From Aurantimonas sp. Leaf443 (GTDB lineage Bacteria > Pseudomonadota > Alphaproteobacteria > Rhizobiales > Rhizobiaceae), in NCBI RefSeq assembly GCF_001425575.1, contig NZ_LMRD01000011.1:1-64000 (forward strand): a DNA stretch of 64,000 nt, read 5' to 3'. Below are positions 1 to 7,998 of the stretch, piece by piece. Positions within the stretch are counted from its first letter, which is position 1, and the number at the start of each line of letters is the position of its first letter. The position numbers were made by a program, and so were the translations under genes. The notes under the pieces are model-generated. The model ran no database searches, had not been told where the DNA came from, and worked only from the letters and a program-made list of their open reading frames with translations.

Positions 1-142
1 CTTCAAGAACAGCTCAGCCAAAATCGAACGACCAACCCGGGAGAAAACTCGGAACTTGACCAAGGCCTGACCAGCCCAACATCGTCAAAGCCGGGTCAGT
101 TCTTGATGGAAATCCTGGGTCAGCTCTCAGTGGAAATCAACA
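1..142. mobile_element. Right end of an IS21-family insertion sequence (partial)
   Basis: Read on the minus strand, the element begins at 142 with TGTTGATTTCCACTGAGA, a TG-starting tip typical of IS21-family (istAB) elements. Two internal near-copies of a 22-base repeat lie next to the tip, as is usual for that family. The tip falls inside an open helicase frame, so it marks an insertion boundary. Positions 2-70 on the plus strand can be read as a 22-residue frame ending in TGA, possibly the tail of the transposition helper gene, but that is too short to identify. The rest of the element lies left of the window. Confidence 0.6.
93..138. repeat. Two subterminal direct repeats in the IS end
   Basis: Two 22-base units lie at 93-114 and 117-138. 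Both begin GGGTCAG and end TGGAAATC, and they match at about 18 of 22 positions. Multiple subterminal repeats are known transposase-binding sites in IS21 elements. Confidence 0.6.
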
Positions 143-408
143 CTGCGGGAAAGGAACGCCGTCGCCAGCTTCCCGCTCGGCACCCGCCTGACGGCGCTGC
201 GGGCGGCAAGCTGCGGCCCCCACGCTGTTTCGGTCAGGTCGCCCTCGAAGTCCCAGGTCTCCCCGACGTCCGGCAGCACGGGTGCGACGTTCGTTGACAC
301 CTTCACGCGGACGGTCGCACCGTCCCCGCGCGGACCTTGCTCTTGCCCGTCGAGGATCACGCCCCATCCCCTGCGGCTCACGATGCTCTCGACCAGGATG
401 GACCTCAA
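143..408 (-). pseudogene. RecD-like (YrrC-type) helicase, N-terminal fragment cut by the IS
   Basis: About 88 native codons remain before the frame runs into the IS tip and stops after four IS-encoded residues. The start is a TTG at 408 that overlaps the stop of the preceding gene (405-407). The fragment resembles the N-terminal OB-fold of RecD2/YrrC-like ATP-dependent helicases: a short beta-rich segment, then DVGETWDFEGDL and WGPQLAARSAVRR. No helicase motif (Walker A) is left, so the product would be inactive. The gene is the last of the recombinase operon and was probably cargo or an accessory function of the same mobile element. The family call rests on style of motif only. Confidence 0.5.
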
Positions 409-869
409 CGGATGGCCGCCGTGCGGACGACCATGCCAGTCTCCTCCAGCAAGCGGAGTTGCTCGCGCAGAGCGGCGATCTCCCGCCGCTGCCTTTCGAT
501 GACCGCCTCCCTTTCTGCGAGGAGGCGGGCGAGGTCACCGCGCTCCTTTTGAACGCGTGCGATGCGATCCGCGATCTCGACGTCTTCGGTCTCGGCTTGG
601 TTGCGAGACTTGATGCCACGTAGTCCTTGAGCCTCGGCGATGGAATTGACGAGCCCGGTGAGTTCGGCATGGTTATAAAAATGCTGCTCGCGATGGCGCT
701 TGAGCCCGAGGGCGAGCGTGAGGGCCCGGACGTTGACTTTCCCGTCGTCGGTTGACGGCAGTGTCGGGACCCGTGCGCCAAGCGGCATTGCCGTCCACGC
801 AGCATGGCATCGCTCTAGGTACGGCTCCAGCACTGTGCGGATCTCTGGGACGACGGAAGGTTGGGGCAC
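405..869 (-). CDS. Small coiled-coil protein of the recombinase operon
   Basis: A 154-residue protein of unknown function. The N-terminal half (about 1-95) is mixed and contains the phrase LALGLKRHREQHFYNHAEL. The C-terminal third (about 100-150) is a highly charged, heptad-like helix (ERQRREIAALREQLRLLEE), so a coiled coil is likely. It starts 7 bases after the stop of the upstream small gene and its stop overlaps the start of the helicase fragment, so it is translated as part of the same operon. By position and shape it could be a TnpC-like accessory factor for the recombinases, or a DNA-binding regulator. I recognise no catalytic motif. Confidence 0.6.
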   Translation of the reverse strand: MPQPSVVPEIRTVLEPYLERCHAAWTAMPLGARVPTLPSTDDGKVNVRALTLALGLKRHREQHFYNHAELTGLVNSIAEAQGLRGIKSRNQAETEDVEIADRIARVQKERGDLARLLAEREAVIERQRREIAALREQLRLLEETGMVVRTAAIR

Positions 870-876
870 CTTGGAT

Positions 877-1371
877 CTACCCCCTACGCCGAACCGGCGA
901 AGGCAAGTTGACGACGTTGCGCTTCGCCCCCTTACGAAGCTGATCGATCTCGCGTTCCAGCTCGATGACCCGGTAAGTCATCCCCGCAAGCTTCGCGGCG
1001 AGCAACTCGACCTGGGCTGCCGTGGATGCCGCCCTCGCCTTTCGTGTCGCAGACCTATCCATCTTGGGACCCGCGCTGGTCTTCCCGGCCGCCTTTCCTG
1101 CCGCGGCTTTACCGACCTGTCCTCGCCCGGTCTTCCTCTTGAGGGTGTCTATGAAGGTATCCAGCTCACCCCGCAGCCCGTCGTGGTAGGGTGCCTTCAG
1201 GGTCGACCGGGAGATGCCGCCGGCGAGCTTGTAGACTTCGGTCTTAGTGATCTCGAAGTCGTAGGCATAGATGCCCGTAGCCGGATCCAGCCTGCGGTCG
1301 TCGAGGACCCTTTCACCGTAGAGCTTCATCGCTCTCCTGATCGCGATCCGGGTTTCCTCAGCCGTTGGCAT
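877..1371 (-). CDS. Small basic coiled-coil protein, candidate TnpC/GinD-like accessory factor
   Basis: A 164-residue protein. Residues 1-75 are probably a compact DNA-binding region (it opens MPTAEETRIAIRRAMKLYGE). Next is a Lys/Ala-rich linker (about 80-110, repeats of AAGKAAGK), then a C-terminal coiled coil (AKLAGMTYRVIELEREIDQL). Its ATG at 1371 lies 14 bases inside the end of the upstream recombinase gene, which indicates translational coupling. In Tn554 (tnpC) and GInt elements (ginD) the fourth gene is a small protein that aids directionality or efficiency of recombination. The position and coiled coil fit that role, but sequence homology was not tested. Confidence 0.6.
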   Translation of the reverse strand: MPTAEETRIAIRRAMKLYGERVLDDRRLDPATGIYAYDFEITKTEVYKLAGGISRSTLKAPYHDGLRGELDTFIDTLKRKTGRGQVGKAAAGKAAGKTSAGPKMDRSATRKARAASTAAQVELLAAKLAGMTYRVIELEREIDQLRKGAKRNVVNLPSPVRRRG

Positions 1372-3358
1372 CCTTACGACCCGTCAGTTGCCGGAACACA
1401 GCATTCTCCTCGAACTCAACCTCCAACTCGGGAAAGTCGGCGGCTCGTTGGATCACCACGTCAGAGTAATACCTCCACTTCGGCCCGTCGACGGCAGCGC
1501 CAACGAGATTCGACAGGGCATCGGCGACGTTGACGCGGGCTTGTCCGATGAACTCGTCGTCGACGACGTGCCATCGGCAGGTTGAGTCGCACCGGGCGAT
1601 ATTGGGCAACTCGTCCTTTCGGCAGCATTTCCCAGCCTCACCCCGCTGTATCAGGCAATGGACCAAACCCGGCAGTATCTGCTTCGGTACGAGGCCACCC
1701 GCATCAACGGTTGCGAGTTCTACGATCTGTTCGGTCGATACCCGCTCCTGTGCCTTGGAACCCTGCGGAACCATGATCTGGATCTGCTTGACCACGTTCG
1801 CGATCCCAGCACGGAGCTGGTCCGCTCCTCCGCCCCGTTGATTGTCGCGCCGCTCGACCAGTCGAGCCGCGACTGACGCTTGCTCTTCGACCGCGATCTG
1901 CCGCAGCTCTTCCACCAGCGTTCTGTCCGCAAGAATGTAGATGAGGGTCATCGCCAGGGTTTGATGACCGAACAACCTGCGCAGAACAAAAGGACCGCCG
2001 TTCAGCGCCACGACGATCAACCGCGCCGTCGTTTTTCTGAATCGATGATGATGACATGAGGTTCCGCCGAGGTGATGCTCGAAACCGTGTCGCTGGGCGA
2101 AGGTCTTCAGGACCTTGTCGATCTGCCGAAGGGGTTCACCGCCGCCCCAAGCATACCTATGGTTTCGCCATAGGTGCGCGAAGCCCGCGCCTTCCGTCAA
2201 TTCTATGTAGCGCGCCTGACGCTCAACGTACGATGCGATCTCCGGCGATATGGGCCAATCCCGCGGGGTGCCGCCAGTCGACTGCTCGAACTTGAAGGCG
2301 TTGCCGTCGAGAAAATACTCCGCCCCCTCTCCGTCGCCTCGCTTGAGAAGAACCGTCCGTGGCAGCGCCTGGATCTCCGACCAGCGAAACCCAAGCAACA
2401 GAGAGAGGATGAACAAGAGCGCGAGCTGGCAGAGGGCCCCCACGCTCCGGAGACTTCGCGGATTGCGCACCTCCATGCCCGTGGGCCAGTCGTAACGCGC
2501 TGCAATCCGCCCCACTGCTGCCGACCGCTCTGACGCATCGACGGTATCAAGTTCCCTCATACACGCATCAAGCGTCGGAGCCAGTTCCTTGAGAACCTGC
2601 AAGCAGAAGCCACCTGCGGCAGCAACGAAGTCGTCGGGAAGAGGCGCGTACGTGATCGGTTCAGCAGCTCCATCTTCAACCTCTTCGCGGATATTTTCGG
2701 TGTCGAGCCCACCATGCCGGAAGTCGTCCTCCGGCTCATCGATGTCGGCTTGCCTGTCGTAGTATCCTATAGAGACTGGCGGCTCGAACATGGAAAAGGT
2801 GTCGGGTGCCAAGCCCTTCCACCATCGGAGAAGGTCGTAGACCGCGGGCAGTACCCTGCGGGTCGATTTGTCTATTAGGTTGACAGCTTCCAGCAGGTCC
2901 ACTGCGTCAAGAGACGTCAGGGGCTTCCGATTGCGCAGCGCGACGAGGGCAAACGCTTCATAGATCCTGACTCGCGTTCGGAACGAGCTCAGACCGAGGG
3001 GCCGTCGAGACTTAACGATCTCGAGGTACATCGCCCGCTTCACGGCCAGCTTCGCGGCGGAGATGGCGGCAGTGTCCACTCCATCGCACTTCAGTCGGAA
3101 CTTAACGTGGAAGAGGCTGCGCGGACGCGCCTCGAGTTGTCGAAACCACGACCGAGGGAACTCCCAGACGTCGTCTCCGACTTTGATGACTTCGCCTGTG
3201 TAAGCCCGCGGAAACAACGCCACGTCGACGAAGAGTTCGTCGTCAGCGAAGTGGGGCTCGCCGGGCATGGGGAACGCCGTGGAAAGCAATCCGTGTCCGG
3301 CGTGCCAGCCGTTCACCTCGATCTGTTCCCATGCGCGATGCGGGGTCAACGCGTTCAA
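1358..3358 (-). CDS. Tyrosine recombinase, third of the trio (GinC-like)
   Basis: A 666-residue site-specific recombinase counted from a TTG at 3358 whose last bases overlap the TGA of the preceding gene (3355-3357). The open frame continues to 3520, but that would overlap the previous gene by 166 bases. The catalytic domain is C-terminal: the first Arg lies in LLGFRWSEIQAL, a His-x-x-Arg-type box in HHHRFRKTTARL, the second His in LFGHQTL and the tyrosine nucleophile in AMTLIYIL. All key residues are therefore present and it should be catalytically competent. The long N-terminal part (about 350 residues) probably binds DNA and partner recombinases. Such trios act together to integrate and excise an element. 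Confidence 0.8.
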   Translation of the reverse strand: MNALTPHRAWEQIEVNGWHAGHGLLSTAFPMPGEPHFADDELFVDVALFPRAYTGEVIKVGDDVWEFPRSWFRQLEARPRSLFHVKFRLKCDGVDTAAISAAKLAVKRAMYLEIVKSRRPLGLSSFRTRVRIYEAFALVALRNRKPLTSLDAVDLLEAVNLIDKSTRRVLPAVYDLLRWWKGLAPDTFSMFEPPVSIGYYDRQADIDEPEDDFRHGGLDTENIREEVEDGAAEPITYAPLPDDFVAAAGGFCLQVLKELAPTLDACMRELDTVDASERSAAVGRIAARYDWPTGMEVRNPRSLRSVGALCQLALLFILSLLLGFRWSEIQALPRTVLLKRGDGEGAEYFLDGNAFKFEQSTGGTPRDWPISPEIASYVERQARYIELTEGAGFAHLWRNHRYAWGGGEPLRQIDKVLKTFAQRHGFEHHLGGTSCHHHRFRKTTARLIVVALNGGPFVLRRLFGHQTLAMTLIYILADRTLVEELRQIAVEEQASVAARLVERRDNQRGGGADQLRAGIANVVKQIQIMVPQGSKAQERVSTEQIVELATVDAGGLVPKQILPGLVHCLIQRGEAGKCCRKDELPNIARCDSTCRWHVVDDEFIGQARVNVADALSNLVGAAVDGPKWRYYSDVVIQRAADFPELEVEFEENAVFRQLTGRKDANG

Positions 3359-5265
3359 GCTGTCCGCCTCACGCGTTGCCTGGAGATGAACATCGCAGTG
3401 GTGATGATCGGAGGGATGTCGGTCGCAGCGAGTTCGGCTGCCGAGACGTGTTTGGAATGGAACTTGGACACGATGTGCTTGTAAATTTCGAGCATGATAG
3501 GGAAGTCGCTTGTCTCCCACATTGCCAGCGGCAGCTCTTCCCGTAGCCCCTGCAAATCGCGGATGATCCGGCAGAGCGGAACGAGACTCTCCAAACTCGC
3601 GAACCAGTTATAACAGGTCCAGCACCCTTGGGCGCGGCAGGGTCGTCCACCCGGGTTTCCTGGGTCCGCGTTTGGGGCTGGCTGCGTCGGCTTTGTACAA
3701 TGCAAGCCTGTCACCGCTGTCTCGATCGGTCCTTTCCGATACGCTCGGGGTGCGAACATGCCCTTCTCGAGATCGCGGAATACGACCGACTGCAAATCAA
3801 CGAGTTTTTTCCTGTCCTCGATCAGCGTCGTTCGCTTCGCGAGATAATGTAGTAAGGCAGTGAGTGTAGAATGACCCAGCGCCGACGCTGTCAGGATGTG
3901 ATTAAAGCCGGAGCGACGGTATACAAACAGTCCCCAGATATCGCGCCCCTGCGACACCCTATATTTCATTGGCTCACCAAAGCGGTTCTTCACACCGTTA
4001 CGAAGGAAGAACCCGTCAAGTGCTGCATGCAATGACGTAAATGTTGAAGATCTGGGGAGATAATTGAAAATGCCGTTGTCGCTGCCTAGGCCAATCCAGA
4101 CCAAAGAAGCTAAATCCGCGAGCTCTTGATTATTCTCGTCGGCCGAAAGCTCGCTTAATCTATGACGTAGCGGCTGCTGTATCTCTACGACCTGTTTAAT
4201 TATCTGGTACGCGTCTGTCCATTTTCGAGTTGAGGAAGACGCTTTCAAATTCGATTGCCCGTCGCGTTTCGGGCCGAGGATCGTCACTCTCTCTCCTTGA
4301 TTCATCGGGTCGTCGACGTACCAGCGATCGAGGGTTTGTTGGCTGATCGAATCCGGGTTCATCCCGGTCTTCATGCTGACCAGCGCGAAGGCGATCGCGA
4401 GCTCCTGTTGTCGGAGAAAGAGGCAAGATGAGTGAGCCGTGAGGCCGTTTCGATCAGATCCAAGCTCCGTAATGAGCAGCTCCATCGGAAGCTGGTGCTT
4501 CATGCCGTCTCGATACTTCCGCGTGCCTGATGGATCTCGGCTCAGTCGAGGGAACGGCAGGATATTGGCGATTAGCCAAAGACGATTTTTAACATCTCCC
4601 CAGTTTTCCCTACCAGCATTCTGCGCATGACCACTCCCAACGGCTGGGTTCCTACCGCCCTCGGCAAGCTTGCGGGCCATGGCGATCCGCGCAACAATTT
4701 TCCTCCAAGCTTTCGCAAGTATTGCTAAAGCCTTCTTCGCATCATTAAAATCAAATTCCGCCTGATCATACGCAGTGGAAGGCAGAAACTTGAAGTATAC
4801 GTATATATCAAGATGCTGTTTATCAGTTTCGCCGTTTCTGACCGAGAGATCGAACGCAGCTTTGAAAACGGAACAAGCCATTTGGTTAGCTTGGTATTTT
4901 GTCGTGCGATTGAGCCTTTCTTCAGGAATGTTTCTAAGCCAATCGATGAAATGCCGCCAGATGCTTTCGAGCATGGACCAGTCGACATCGTCAATTCGAA
5001 GAATTTGATCTCCCGGCAGTACCGCTGCCATCTCTTCGAAATGGTCGAGAAACTCCCAGAAATATTTTAGTTTATTGACAGCATTGCGTGCCGTACTCTT
5101 TGTGCCGTCCTCGTAGAGGACCTGTAAAGCGTTCAAAAGTCTCTGCGTGAGAACGGGCCGTCCGCGAAATCGTCCTCCTTCCACCAGCGATGTAAGTGGT
5201 AAGGTCCAACTAGCGGCCTTACGAGTTACCCGGCTGACACAACGACCGCTGATTGTGAGGGTCAT
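3355..5265 (-). CDS. Tyrosine recombinase, second of the trio (GinB/TnpB-like)
   Basis: A 636-residue protein, close in length to TnpB of Tn554 (about 630). Its ATG overlaps the stop of the first recombinase (ATGA, 5262-5265). The C-terminal half carries the integrase fold: a box II region GRDIWGLFVYRRSG, then ASALGHSTLTALLHYLAK with the second His and a candidate Tyr. The position that normally carries the first catalytic Arg reads KTGMNPDSI, with Asn instead of Arg, so this member may be structural or depend on a partner. A Cys-containing stretch near the C-terminus (CRAQGCWTCYNWF, about residues 545-560) may bind metal. The segment around 4700-5200 is visibly richer in AT than the chromosome, as expected for transferred DNA. 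Confidence 0.75.
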   Translation of the reverse strand: MTLTISGRCVSRVTRKAASWTLPLTSLVEGGRFRGRPVLTQRLLNALQVLYEDGTKSTARNAVNKLKYFWEFLDHFEEMAAVLPGDQILRIDDVDWSMLESIWRHFIDWLRNIPEERLNRTTKYQANQMACSVFKAAFDLSVRNGETDKQHLDIYVYFKFLPSTAYDQAEFDFNDAKKALAILAKAWRKIVARIAMARKLAEGGRNPAVGSGHAQNAGRENWGDVKNRLWLIANILPFPRLSRDPSGTRKYRDGMKHQLPMELLITELGSDRNGLTAHSSCLFLRQQELAIAFALVSMKTGMNPDSISQQTLDRWYVDDPMNQGERVTILGPKRDGQSNLKASSSTRKWTDAYQIIKQVVEIQQPLRHRLSELSADENNQELADLASLVWIGLGSDNGIFNYLPRSSTFTSLHAALDGFFLRNGVKNRFGEPMKYRVSQGRDIWGLFVYRRSGFNHILTASALGHSTLTALLHYLAKRTTLIEDRKKLVDLQSVVFRDLEKGMFAPRAYRKGPIETAVTGLHCTKPTQPAPNADPGNPGGRPCRAQGCWTCYNWFASLESLVPLCRIIRDLQGLREELPLAMWETSDFPIMLEIYKHIVSKFHSKHVSAAELAATDIPPIITTAMFISRQRVRRTA

Positions 5266-6560
5266 TCAATCAACTCGTCCAACTCGTCGCTGTACGCAAT
5301 GGGGAGAGCAGACCCCAAAAGATAGATGACGGCTCCGAGATAGCCGAAGGTCGTGTCGAGACTGGCGTGCCCGAGGTTCTCTTTCAACCTGATGATGTCC
5401 TGGGACAACACTCCCTGTGCGTTCGCGGTATCAAACTCCTCAAGCGGAATGCCGAGAAACGCCGACCTTCTTCTCCAAGACCTCAACAGGGTGTGCGCCG
5501 CATAATGGTGACGGAGAATGTGGGGCGTTACCCCGACAATGCCTGCGCCCTCGCGGATGCGAGCGAACTCCTTCTGCACGTAGCGGGGCCACAAGGGTCC
5601 AACGCCATTGCCTGTCTCGCCGATAATGAGGACGTCGGGATCCGGTTCGTTCTTTCGCAGGGTCAGCGTCCGGTCGTACCTTTTGTAGCGGTCCACTTCG
5701 AGAACGATCGGCTCTTCGATGCTGACGCTTCGCCACTTGCGGCCTTTTCCGCGTACCCTGATGAAGCGGTGCTTTGCATCAGAGCGGAACTGCTCTGGTG
5801 TAGGGAATGAGGCAAGGGTCAGCGACAACGCCTCGGCGATCCGCAAGCCCGTGTCGTACATGATATGAGCCGCGAGCCGGACACCAGCGGTCTCGAACTC
5901 GGCAAGACCACGCTTGATGTCCTCTTCAGAGTACCATACTCGCAACTCTTTTGGGTTTGTCCGACGGAAAAGAGCTGGCTTCGGTCGTGCGGATGTCTTG
6001 GTGCGGCCTACTCCCTTCCCCCCGCCCCTTCTGCCATTCTCCGGGCTCTGACCACGCCTGTACTTGAGGGCCAAATTGGCTCTCCATCCCCGTTCCACCG
6101 CGTAGCGAAGGAAGTCGATGACGGAGGTAAGGTACTGGTTCACGGAGCTCGGTTCGAGCGGATCGACCTCACCACCTTGTTTGTATGGGCCGCTCCGAGA
6201 AAAAACCCCCTCCTCGAGCGCCTCGGCATAAACTCGAAGTTCCTGATCGTTGACGTCACGCCAGTCGACGCTTTCGAATCGGCACCATCGCCGAAAGACG
6301 TTGAGCTGGTAGGCGCGGTCCATGAGGAAACTTAGTTTGTCGCCTGTCACGGTGCGACCGCTGAGCTCCAGCACTCGCCCTTCGACGCGAGTGTAGGCGG
6401 ACCAGTCGCCGTTCCTGCGCGACAGGAAGTATTCAAACAGGTGCCGATCAGGCTGGCCTTCTTCGTCGATGATGATTGGTACGCCTAGAAACGCTCTAGG
6501 GACCCCCTCGGCGACCGCAGCCTCTCCAACCCTGAACACCGTCTTAAAGCGAACACCCAT
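5262..6560 (-). CDS. Tyrosine recombinase, first of the trio (GinA/TnpA-like, XerD-type)
   Basis: A 432-residue integrase with a SAM-like N-terminal core-binding domain (about 30-170) and a complete catalytic domain. Arg240 lies in YDTGLRIAEAL, Lys about 272 in VRGKGRKWRSV, His347 and Arg350 in TPHILRHHYAAHT, His398 in NLGHASL and Tyr407 in TTFGYLG. It is the first gene of the five-gene minus-strand operon. Its start lies about 120 bases from the interrupted tRNA-Gly, the probable attachment site. No terminator separates it from the tRNA-Tyr promoter upstream. Known relatives are TnpA of Tn554, RIT elements and GInt islands; which of these is closest cannot be settled by eye. Confidence 0.85.
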   Translation of the reverse strand: MGVRFKTVFRVGEAAVAEGVPRAFLGVPIIIDEEGQPDRHLFEYFLSRRNGDWSAYTRVEGRVLELSGRTVTGDKLSFLMDRAYQLNVFRRWCRFESVDWRDVNDQELRVYAEALEEGVFSRSGPYKQGGEVDPLEPSSVNQYLTSVIDFLRYAVERGWRANLALKYRRGQSPENGRRGGGKGVGRTKTSARPKPALFRRTNPKELRVWYSEEDIKRGLAEFETAGVRLAAHIMYDTGLRIAEALSLTLASFPTPEQFRSDAKHRFIRVRGKGRKWRSVSIEEPIVLEVDRYKRYDRTLTLRKNEPDPDVLIIGETGNGVGPLWPRYVQKEFARIREGAGIVGVTPHILRHHYAAHTLLRSWRRRSAFLGIPLEEFDTANAQGVLSQDIIRLKENLGHASLDTTFGYLGAVIYLLGSALPIAYSDELDELIE

Positions 6561-6572
6561 GATTCGAAGCGC

Positions 6573-6595
6573 GCGTCACCATCGATAGGTGACGC
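6573..6595. repeat. Perfect 8-bp inverted repeat between att site and recombinase operon
   Basis: GCGTCACC at 6573-6580 and GGTGACGC at 6588-6595 form a perfect inverted repeat around the 7-base spacer ATCGATA, just upstream of the first recombinase ATG (6560). A weaker 5-bp pair (GAGGC/GCCTC) lies at 6630-6646. These may bind recombinase or regulator, or form a hairpin in the leader RNA. Confidence 0.55.
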
Positions 6596-6682
6596 TAGCC
6601 GCCCGAATCAGTTCGAGCAATCCAGGCAGGAGGCAAATCACGCCTCAACCGCGCTTGAACATCCTGTGTACGCCGGCGCATT

Positions 6683-6715
6683 AAGGCTGCTGCTCTACCA
6701 TTGAGCTATACCCGC
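6683..6715 (-). pseudogene. 5' half of tRNA-Gly(TCC), broken in the anticodon loop
   Basis: On the minus strand, 6715-6683 reads as a perfect tRNA 5' half: acceptor strand GCGGGTA, D-arm GCTC-AATGGTA-GAGC, anticodon 5' strand GCAGC and then CTT. This matches alphaproteobacterial tRNA-Gly(TCC) up to the first anticodon base. The next bases (AATGCGCC) do not continue the loop, the anticodon 3' strand or the T-arm. The fragment sits 24 bases downstream of tRNA-Tyr in the same direction, as in a normal tRNA-Tyr/tRNA-Gly operon. Integration of the recombinase element is the simplest explanation for the break. Confidence 0.8.
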
Positions 6716-6739
6716 ATGCCAGGACCCAAGATCGGCGAG

Positions 6740-6824
6740 TGGTGGAGGGAGTTGGATTTGAACCAACGTAGGCTAAGCCAACGGATTTACAGTCCGTCCC
6801 CTTTAACCACTCGGGCATCCCTCC
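6740..6824 (-). tRNA. tRNA-Tyr(GTA)
   Basis: 85 bases including an encoded CCA. The acceptor stem is GGAGGGA/TCCCTCC, the anticodon arm is ACGGACTGTAAATCCGT with GTA, a long variable arm of class II shape follows, and the T-loop is GGTTCAAATCC. It is the first gene of a tRNA-Tyr/tRNA-Gly transcription unit whose second member is now truncated. Confidence 0.97.
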
Positions 6825-6901
6825 GTACTCACCGCACGGGTCCGGCAGGCGAACCCGCGCGTCGGAAGCTGCGGCCCTGAGACCGCCTGCTTCGGTGGCG
6901 G

Positions 6902-6930
6902 GTTATGCTGACGGATGGGGCCGGTGTCAA
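6902..6930 (-). promoter_or_regulatory. Promoter of tRNA-Tyr (and possibly the recombinase operon)
   Basis: On the minus strand there is a perfect -35 TTGACA (6930-6925), a 17-bp spacer and a -10 CATAAC (6907-6902), about 75 bases upstream of the tRNA-Tyr 5' end. No terminator is visible between tRNA-Tyr and the first recombinase gene. The rest of the 288-base gap between tRNA-Tyr and rlmB (6825-7112) is GC-rich and shows no gene. Confidence 0.65.
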
Positions 6931-7112
6931 CGGCGATTTTGGCCGCTTCGATTGAGGTCGCCCATCCCCTCGGGTAAGAGCGGTCCAGCGCGGGAAACGG
7001 CGCGGCCCGCGCAGGCCTGCCGGCTCCGCGACGCGGCCGGGGCCGCCGCCCGGACGGGAGCGTCCGGGTCCCGCCGAAATCCAGCCTTCTCTCGAGAGGA
7101 TGCGAGACTGCC

Positions 7113-7973
7113 ATGACCGACGGTTCCTCCTCCAAGACGCCCAAGGACAGCCACTACGCCCGGCTGCGCCGGGCCCACCGCGATTCGAAACGGCCCGAGG
7201 GCGAGGCGCCGCCGCGCACCGCCGCGCGGCCGGCGCTGCCCGGAAAACCCGGGCCGGAGGGGCGCGTGCGGCTCTACGGGCTGCACACGGTGAGCGCGGC
7301 CCTCGCCAATCCGAAGCGCAAGCTCCATCGCCTTCTCGTCTCGCGCAACGCGCTTGCGCGGCTGGAGATGGCCGAGGAGGCGATCCCCTGCCCGTTCGAG
7401 ATCGTGGAGCCGCGCGTCCTCGACGCGGAACTCGGAACCGACGCCGTGCATCAGGGCGTGATGCTGGAAGCCGGCCCGCTCCCGGCCAAGCGCCTGACGG
7501 CGCTCGGCGAAACGCGCCTCGTCCTCGTGCTCGACCAGGTCACCGATCCGCACAATGTCGGGGCGATCCTGCGCTCGGCCACGGCCTTTTCGGCAGGTGC
7601 CGTCGTCACGACCGGGCGTCATTCGCCGCAGGAATCGGGCGTCCTGGCGAAGGCGGCCTCCGGCACGCTAGAAGAGGTGCCCTATATTCAGGTGACCAAT
7701 CTCGCCGTCGCGCTGGAGGAACTCGCCAGCGAGGGGTTCCAGACGATCGGCCTCGATTCGGACGGGCCGCAGCCTTTCGAGGCCGTCCTTTCGGGGGAAA
7801 AGGTCGCGATCGTGCTGGGCGCCGAAGGCAAGGGCCTGCGCCAGAAGACGCGCCAGACGGTGTCGGATCTTGCACGGCTCGACATGCCCGGCGCGATCCG
7901 CTCCCTCAACGTGTCGAACGCCGCCGCCGTCGCACTCTACGCGACGGACCGCTTTCTCAAGCGCAACGGCTGA
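7113..7973 (+). CDS. rlmB: 23S rRNA (guanosine-2'-O-)-methyltransferase RlmB (SpoU family)
   Basis: A 286-residue SpoU/TrmH-type SPOUT methyltransferase. RlmB methylates the ribose of G2251 in 23S rRNA using S-adenosylmethionine. It has a basic N-terminal tail (1-50), a substrate-binding domain (about 50-125) and a knotted SPOUT domain with the three motifs: VTDPHNVGAILRSA (motif 1), VLGAEGKGL (motif 2) and MPGAIRSLNVSNAAAVALY (motif 3). The ATG at 7113 follows GAGAGGATGCGAG. It lies between tRNA-Tyr and tRNA-Thr and is transcribed divergently from the former. Confidence 0.93.
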   Translation: MTDGSSSKTPKDSHYARLRRAHRDSKRPEGEAPPRTAARPALPGKPGPEGRVRLYGLHTVSAALANPKRKLHRLLVSRNALARLEMAEEAIPCPFEIVEPRVLDAELGTDAVHQGVMLEAGPLPAKRLTALGETRLVLVLDQVTDPHNVGAILRSATAFSAGAVVTTGRHSPQESGVLAKAASGTLEEVPYIQVTNLAVALEELASEGFQTIGLDSDGPQPFEAVLSGEKVAIVLGAEGKGLRQKTRQTVSDLARLDMPGAIRSLNVSNAAAVALYATDRFLKRNG

Positions 7974-7998
7974 GGCGAATCATCGGGTCGCGGACGCA

